From contig JADZDV010000172.1 in the NCBI GenBank assembly GCA_020850915.1, positions 1 through 11,235 on the forward strand: DNA of 11,235 bases. The letters are read 5' to 3'. The notes under the pieces are model-generated. The model did not search any database. It worked only from the letters and a program-made list of their open reading frames with translations, and had not been told where the DNA came from. This stretch comes from Chloroflexota bacterium (GTDB taxonomy: Bacteria > Chloroflexota > UBA6077 > JADZDV01). The stretch's first letter is position 1. Every line of letters starts with the position of its first letter. Position numbers and translations under genes: made by a program. Below are positions 7,344-11,235 of the stretch, piece after piece.

Positions 7344-7430
7344 GCTCGTGGCCGAAGACGTCGCCCCTCGTCAGCGTCGGCACGTCCTGTCGTACAGGCG
7401 CAGCCTGCCTCAAGACGGTCCAGCGACAAG

Positions 7431-7461
7431 CCCCTCCCGCGTGGGAAGGTCGGGTGAGGGG
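7431..7461. repeat. REP-like GC-rich palindromic element
   Basis: CCCCTC (7431-7436) and GAGGGG (7456-7461) bracket an inner hairpin, TCCC-GCGT-GGGA (7435-7446), which can extend by two further pairs past one mismatch. The arrangement, C-rich arm, GCGT turn, G-rich arm, then GGTCGGGTGAGGGG, resembles short intergenic palindromic repeats dispersed in many high-GC genomes. Only one copy is in the window, so repetition is not shown. It ends about 13 nt before the extended -10 of the helicase gene. Confidence 0.35.
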
Positions 7462-7473
7462 ACGAGAGACGAC

Positions 7474-7482
7474 TGCTACAAT
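7474..7482 (+). promoter_or_regulatory. Extended -10 promoter for the MrfA-like helicase gene
   Basis: TGCTACAAT combines the TGN extension with TACAAT, a 5/6 match to the -10 consensus. No good -35 is seen at the expected spacing, as is common for extended -10 promoters. Transcription should start near 7489, giving a leader of about 40 nt that contains the GAAC-N4-GTTC site. Confidence 0.45.
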
Positions 7483-7495
7483 GCCCTGATGAAGA

Positions 7496-7509
7496 CGAAC
7501 GGGTGTTCT
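7496..7509 (+). promoter_or_regulatory. SOS-box-like operator (LexA-type) in the helicase leader
   Basis: CGAACGGGTGTTCT contains a perfect GAAC-N4-GTTC dyad and fits the Gram-positive LexA consensus CGAACRNRYGTTYC at 13 of 14 positions; only the last base deviates. It lies 13 nt past the -10 and 19 nt before the GTG start, so a bound repressor would block early elongation or initiation. A near copy lies upstream of the VOC gene. LexA binding is inferred, not shown. Confidence 0.5.
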
Positions 7510-7528
7510 GAGCGGTAGCGGGCCGGCC

Positions 7529-9820
7529 GTGAACGTCGACCAGGTCGTCGAGCAGCTCCTCCGCGATTCGCGCCACGCGCGGAACGTCACGGCCTACCGG
7601 CACCAGGAGCCGCGCGAGGCCGACTTCGCCCCCTGGCCCGCCGCGCTCGACGGGCGGCTACGCGCGGCGCTGGAGGCGCGGGGCATCCACCAGCTCTACC
7701 GCCACCAGGCCGAGGCGTTCGAGCACGCCCAGGCCGGGCACGGCGTCTGCGTGGTCACCCCGACCGCCTCCGGCAAGACCCTCTGCTACAACCTGCCGGT
7801 CCTCAACCGGGTCCTCCAGCAACCCGGCGCCCGCGCCCTCTATCTCTTCCCCACCAAGGCGCTCGCCCAGGATCAGTACGCCGAGCTGCTGGAGCTGATC
7901 GGCGTCCTCGGCGTGGACGTCAAGACCCACACCTTTGACGGCGACACGCCAGCCGCCGCGCGGAGCAAGCTGCGCTCTGCTGGCGACGTCATCATCACCA
8001 ACCCGGACATGCTCCACACCGGCATCCTGCCTCACCACCCCAGGTGGCAGAGGCTGTTCGAGAACCTCCGCTACGTCGTGGTGGACGAGCTGCACCAGTA
8101 CCGCGGCGTCTTCGGCAGCCATCTGGCGAACGTCCTGCGCCGTCTGCGCCGAATCTGCCGCTTCTACGACGCCGATCCCCAGTTCATCTGCTGCTCCGCC
8201 ACCATCGCCAACCCCGGCGAGCTAGCCGAGCGGCTGACCGAGTCGCCGATGGCCGTCGTCGACCGCAACGGCGCCCCCGCCGCCGGCCGCCACCTGATCT
8301 TCTACAACCCGCCGGTCGTCAACCCGTGGCTCGGCATCCGCGCGGGCGCCATCCCAACCGCGCGCACCATCGCCGCCAACTTCCTGCTCAACGACCTCCA
8401 GACGATCGTCTTTGCCCGCGGCCGGCTGAACGTCGAAGTGCTCCTGACCTACCTCAAGGAGCGCCTGCGCAAGGCTGGCCGCTCGCCGGACCTCGTCCAG
8501 GGCTACCGCTCCGGCTACTTGCCGCTCCAGCGGCGAGCGATCGAGCGCAGCCTGCGCGACGGTAGCCTGCGCGGCGTCGTCGCCACGAATGCCCTGGAGC
8601 TGGGGATCGACGTGGGCGGCCTGGAGGCGAGCGTGCTCTGCGGCTATCCGGGCAGCATCGCCAGCACGCTCCAGCGGATCGGCCGTGTCGGCCGGCGCGG
8701 CTCCTCGTCCGTCGCCGTGCTCGTCGCGACCTCCTCGCCGCTGGACCAGTTCATCGTCACCCACCCGGACTACTTCTTCGGCCAGAGCCCGGAGCAGGGG
8801 CTGATCAGCCCGAACCACCTCGCCATCCTGGCCGAGCACCTCCGCTGCGCCGCCTTCGAGCTGCCGTTCCCGGAGCAGGCGCCAGCCTTCGGCAACGCCG
8901 CCGCCGTGGCCGAGTGCCTCGCGTTCCTGGAGTCCGAGCGGGTGGTCCACCTGGGAGGCGGCCGCTATCATTGGATGTCGGAGCACTACCCGGCCGAGGC
9001 GGTCAGCCTCCGCCGCGCGGACATCCACAACTTCGTGATCGTGGACCAGGGCCCGCCGGTCCGCGTCCTCGGCGAGGTTGACCGCGCCGCGGCGCCTCTC
9101 CTGGTCCACGAGGAGGCGATCTACCTCCACCTCGGCGAGCAGTACCAGGTGGAGCGGCTGGACTGGGAGAACCAGAAAGCCTATGTCCGCCGGGTGGACG
9201 TGGACTACTACACCGACGCCAGCCTGGCCGTGGCGGTACGGGTGCTGGACGTCTTCGACGAGACGCGGGGTGAGACGCCGAAATTCCAGCACGGCGAGGT
9301 GGTCGTCTCGGCCACCCCGACGATCTACAAGAAGATCAAGTTCGACACTCGGGAGAACGTCGGCTGGGGCAAGATCCACCTGCCCGAAGAGGACATGCAC
9401 ACGCACGCCGTCTGGTTCGTCCTGCCGCCAGAGGGCGCCCGCGGCCTCACTCCGGAGGCGTTCCCGGGCGCCCTCCTCGGACTGGCAAACGTCCTGGTGC
9501 AGATCGCGCCGCTCTACCTCATGTGCGACCCGCGCGATGTGCGGGTGGTCTCAGAGGTCCGCTCGATCTTCACCGAGGGCCCGACCGTGACGCTCTACGA
9601 CAACATCCCCGGCGGCCTGGAGCTGGCCCCTCAGCTCTTCTCGATGCGTCGCGAGCTGCTGGAAGCCGCCGCCGACCTCGTCGCCGCCTGCCCCTGCCCC
9701 ACCGGCTGCCCCTCCTGCGTCGGCCCGCTGATCGAGGTCGGAGAGCAGGGTAAGGCGACCGTGCTGAGCATGCTGCGCCATCTGACCGCACCTCCTCGCG
9801 TCCCCACCCGGCCAGCTTGA
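7529..9820 (+). CDS. mrfA: MrfA/YprA-type DEAD/DEAH-box DNA helicase with C-terminal zinc-binding (DUF1998) domain
   Basis: A 763-residue superfamily 2 helicase, close to the roughly 750 residues of Bacillus subtilis MrfA, a 3'-5' helicase that repairs mitomycin C damage with the nuclease MrfB. Walker A is TPTASGKT (77-84). The Walker B box is VVDELH (184-189, DELH variant). Motif III is CSATI (222-226). The second RecA domain has ATNALELGIDVGG (352-364) and arginine-finger motif VI, QRIGRVGRRG (382-391). The C-terminal domain ends with CPCPTGCPSC, giving the four zinc ligands C721, C723, C727 and C730. The start is GTG at 7529, the only standard start codon between the upstream in-frame stop (7490) and the family N-terminus, although its SD is weak. 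A promoter and an SOS-box-like site precede it. No mrfB-like exonuclease gene is in the window; moaD follows after 225 nt. A Lhr-like role is an alternative, but the DUF1998 cysteines argue for MrfA. Confidence 0.92.
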   Translation: MNVDQVVEQLLRDSRHARNVTAYRHQEPREADFAPWPAALDGRLRAALEARGIHQLYRHQAEAFEHAQAGHGVCVVTPTASGKTLCYNLPVLNRVLQQPGARALYLFPTKALAQDQYAELLELIGVLGVDVKTHTFDGDTPAAARSKLRSAGDVIITNPDMLHTGILPHHPRWQRLFENLRYVVVDELHQYRGVFGSHLANVLRRLRRICRFYDADPQFICCSATIANPGELAERLTESPMAVVDRNGAPAAGRHLIFYNPPVVNPWLGIRAGAIPTARTIAANFLLNDLQTIVFARGRLNVEVLLTYLKERLRKAGRSPDLVQGYRSGYLPLQRRAIERSLRDGSLRGVVATNALELGIDVGGLEASVLCGYPGSIASTLQRIGRVGRRGSSSVAVLVATSSPLDQFIVTHPDYFFGQSPEQGLISPNHLAILAEHLRCAAFELPFPEQAPAFGNAAAVAECLAFLESERVVHLGGGRYHWMSEHYPAEAVSLRRADIHNFVIVDQGPPVRVLGEVDRAAAPLLVHEEAIYLHLGEQYQVERLDWENQKAYVRRVDVDYYTDASLAVAVRVLDVFDETRGETPKFQHGEVVVSATPTIYKKIKFDTRENVGWGKIHLPEEDMHTHAVWFVLPPEGARGLTPEAFPGALLGLANVLVQIAPLYLMCDPRDVRVVSEVRSIFTEGPTVTLYDNIPGGLELAPQLFSMRRELLEAAADLVAACPCPTGCPSCVGPLIEVGEQGKATVLSMLRHLTAPPRVPTRPA

Positions 9821-9970
9821 GTCGCTGGAATCTGGTGGCTCGTCGTGCTCATGCGTCGACGGGCAGGCTCTGGACTCGCTCGGTCCCGAGGGCAGCGACG
9901 GCTCGATCTGGCGGTGACGGACCGTCCGCGGCAACCGGGACCGTGCGGCGCTGGGGCCCGTCCCCAACCG

Positions 9971-10016
9971 GCGGCAATGTCCGAGGCGCGGGTGCGCAAG
10001 CCCCGGACATTGCCGC
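9971..10016. repeat. 13-bp perfect inverted repeat in the moaD leader
   Basis: GCGGCAATGTCCG (9971-9983) is the exact reverse complement of CGGACATTGCCGC (10004-10016). Past one A/C mismatch the stem continues with GGC (9985-9987) and GCC (10000-10002), leaving a 12-nt loop. Two smaller dyads sit just upstream: CGGACCGTCCG (9918-9928) and GGGAC/GTCCC (9937-9941, 9960-9964). A stem this long with so short a spacer is expected by chance about 0.05 times per window at this composition. No T-run follows. It could be a rho-independent-like stop after the helicase gene, an operator, or part of a structured leader controlling moaDE. Confidence 0.6.
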
Positions 10017-10045
10017 GGCCCCCGGCGATCTGTTATCCACCGGAG

Positions 10046-10297
10046 ATGCAGGTGAGCGTGCGGGTCTTTGCTTCGTTCCGAGAGACGGTCGGGTCGTCGA
10101 CGGTGAGGCTGGAGCTGGGCGAGCGGCCGACGGTGCGGGAGCTGCTACAGACGCTGCGCGAGCGGTATCCCCGTCTCGACCCGGCCCTGAACAACGCCAT
10201 GGTGGCGGTTAACCTCGAGTACGTCGGGCCAGACTTCGAGCTGCGCGGCGGGGACGAGGTCGGGATCATTCCGCCGGTCAGCGGAGGCCAGGTGTGA
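10046..10297 (+). CDS. moaD: MoaD/ThiS-family sulfur carrier, small subunit of molybdopterin synthase
   Basis: An 83-residue ubiquitin-fold protein. As a C-terminal thiocarboxylate, MoaD carries the sulfur that MoaE adds to precursor Z to form molybdopterin. The beta-grasp pattern is clear: VRVFASFRE at the start, RPTVRELLQTL in the helix, MVAVNLEYV, then GGDEVGIIPPVSGG. Unusually, two residues (Gln-Val) follow the Gly-Gly that should be the C-terminus (G80-G81, length 83). The ATG at 10046 directly abuts GGAG (10042-10045). GTG at 10052, 6 nt from that SD, may be the true start and would shorten the protein by two residues. A longer frame opens at 9845 but translates the hairpin region and is unlikely. 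It is followed 48 nt later by moaE, probably in one operon. Confidence 0.88.
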   Translation: MQVSVRVFASFRETVGSSTVRLELGERPTVRELLQTLRERYPRLDPALNNAMVAVNLEYVGPDFELRGGDEVGIIPPVSGGQV

Positions 10298-10345
10298 GGT
10301 GGCGGCAGGGTGAGAAGCGGTCTCCTGGAGTGAAAGCGGTGGGCT

Positions 10346-10798
10346 GTGTTCAGGGTCATTGACGGGCCGATCGACGTCCATGAGCTGCGCGAGGCGGTGC
10401 GGACCGACGCCGACGGGGCGGTGCTGATCTTCGAGGGGGTGGCGCGGCGGTTCTCGCGGTCGCGCGAGGTGGTCCACCTCGAGTACGAGGCCTACCCCGA
10501 GATGGCGGAGCGCAAGCTGGCCGAGATCGGCGACGAGATCCGGGTGAAGTTCGGCGTCGAGCGCGTGGCGATCGTCCACCGGACGGGCGTGCTCGCGATT
10601 GGCGAGCCGTCGGTGGCCATCGCTGTCGCCTCGCCGCACCGCAAGGAGGCGTTCGTCGCCTGCCAGTACGCCATCGACCGTCTGAAGCAGGTCGTGCCGA
10701 TCTGGAAGAAAGAGGTCTGGAGCGACGGCGCGCAGTGGGTTGGCTGGGAGGGCGCCCCGCCAGACGTGCCGCTGCCGGCCGCGCCACCCGACAGGTAG
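10346..10798 (+). CDS. moaE: MoaE, large (catalytic) subunit of molybdopterin synthase
   Basis: 150 residues, the usual MoaE length. It transfers two sulfurs from MoaD thiocarboxylate to cyclic pyranopterin monophosphate. Features seen: GAVLIFEGVARR (24-35), LEYEAYPEMAE (45-55), SPHRKEAF (96-103) and LKQVVPIWKKE (113-123). H98, R99, K114 and K121 have the same spacing as H103, R104, K119 and K126 of Escherichia coli MoaE, so the active site appears intact. The last 15 residues are a Pro/Ala-rich tail. Start: GTG at 10346, with only a weak GGTGG about 6 nt upstream; a better GGAG at 10327-10330 is 15 nt away. Translation may depend on moaD upstream. Its product serves Moco enzymes such as the molybdenum hydroxylase encoded at 4986-7343. 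Confidence 0.94.
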   Translation: MFRVIDGPIDVHELREAVRTDADGAVLIFEGVARRFSRSREVVHLEYEAYPEMAERKLAEIGDEIRVKFGVERVAIVHRTGVLAIGEPSVAIAVASPHRKEAFVACQYAIDRLKQVVPIWKKEVWSDGAQWVGWEGAPPDVPLPAAPPDR

Positions 10799-10856
10799 AC
10801 TCTGCCGGCGGCGGGCCCCGACAGAGGGGGCTCGACGATGCCCTGGGGAGTCCGAC

Positions 10857-11235
10857 ATGAGCAAGAGCAACACTGAGAGCAGCGTCCTGCTCGAAGCGCG
10901 CGAGGGCGGCGTGATGACGCTGACCCTGCACCGGCCCGAGTTTGCAAACCGACTGAACCGCGAGCTGATCGAGGCGCTCCACGCCCGTTTGAGCGAGATC
11001 CGCTGGGACCGCTCGGTACGGGTGGTCATCATCACCGGCGCGGGCGACACGTTCTGTGAAGGTGTCTTTACGCCGACCGAGCGGGGCGCGCTGGAGCTGT
11101 CCGAGCGGATCATGTGGGTGCGCCTGCACCACGGCCTGACGGAGCTGATCGAGGCCATAGAGAAGCCGGTCATCGCGGCGATCAACGGCCACGCCCGGGC
11201 GGGCGGGCTGGAGATGGCGCTGGCCTGCGACTACC
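10857..11235 (+). CDS. Enoyl-CoA hydratase/isomerase family protein (3' end outside window)
   Basis: The first 126 codons of a crotonase-fold protein. The ATG at 10857 follows GGGGAG (10845-10850) at 6 nt. Crotonase enzymes hydrate, isomerise or cleave acyl-CoA thioesters, holding the carbonyl in an oxyanion hole. KPVIAAINGHARAGGLEMALACD (103-125) fits the second oxyanion loop, with E119 at the place of rat hydratase Glu144. The first loop is atypical: GDTFCEGVFTPTE (63-75) replaces the common AFSAGADL, so the usual Asp after the Gly is missing. The second catalytic Glu lies beyond the window. The reaction therefore cannot be assigned, and a non-hydratase crotonase member is possible. It starts 58 nt after moaE on the same strand. 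A weak CTCTG/CAGAG dyad (10800-10826) lies between them without a T-run. Confidence 0.87.
   Translation, partial: MSKSNTESSVLLEAREGGVMTLTLHRPEFANRLNRELIEALHARLSEIRWDRSVRVVIITGAGDTFCEGVFTPTERGALELSERIMWVRLHHGLTELIEAIEKPVIAAINGHARAGGLEMALACDY

Noticed and set aside
7386..7398. CCTGT-CGT-ACAGG palindrome as an Escherichia coli-type LexA site
   Set aside because: The spacer is 3 nt instead of the 8 nt required in CTGT-N8-ACAG, and it lies far upstream of the -10.
8222..9406. 394-codon minus-strand frame opposite the helicase
   Set aside because: It is low-complexity, unlike any family I know, and lies wholly inside the conserved helicase gene.
10033..10041. TTATCCACC, 8 of 9 bases of a DnaA box
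   Set aside because: It is a single copy just upstream of moaD, with no AT-rich unwinding region, no cluster of boxes and no dnaA/dnaN nearby.

Overview
The window is strongly G+C-rich, with dense coding, several GTG starts and Shine-Dalgarno (SD) sites of the GGAGG type. The genes suggest a high-GC free-living bacterium. Gene content and style are compatible with Chloroflexota (for example Thermomicrobia-like lineages), but no rRNA or marker gene is present, so this assignment is tentative.

Left part, minus strand (1-3908): an apparent operon reading right to left. It runs LOG-family nucleotide phosphoribohydrolase-like protein -> DHA2-type MFS exporter -> a thiamine-diphosphate (ThDP) enzyme of the acetolactate synthase superfamily that leaves the window at base 1. 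LOG and MFS share an ATGA stop/start overlap. The ThDP gene follows after 79 nt that contain an 11-bp inverted repeat around the MFS stop.

Middle (3909-7343): a 320-bp divergent promoter region, then a small VOC (glyoxalase-fold) protein on the plus strand. A 406-bp gap follows with only weak signals and one doubtful micro-ORF. Next is a complete catalytic subunit of a xanthine dehydrogenase/CO dehydrogenase-like molybdoenzyme, with no FAD or iron-sulfur subunit beside it.

Right part, plus strand (7344-11235): a MrfA/YprA-type DNA repair helicase, a leader with a 13-bp perfect inverted repeat, then moaD and moaE (the two molybdopterin synthase subunits) and the 5' part of an enoyl-CoA hydratase/isomerase. 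MoaD and MoaE make the cofactor that the upstream molybdoenzyme needs, so the window links a molybdenum cofactor (Moco) enzyme with a late step of Moco synthesis.

The most striking regulatory signal is a pair of nearly identical 14-base palindromic sites of the GAAC-N4-GTTC (LexA/SOS-box) type. One lies in the leader of the MrfA-like helicase (7496-7509). The other lies beside the putative -10 of the VOC gene, in the divergent region (4157-4170). They suggest that the repair helicase, and perhaps the VOC/LOG promoters, belong to a DNA-damage regulon. I see no CRISPR array, tRNA, rRNA, insertion sequence or clearly foreign island.
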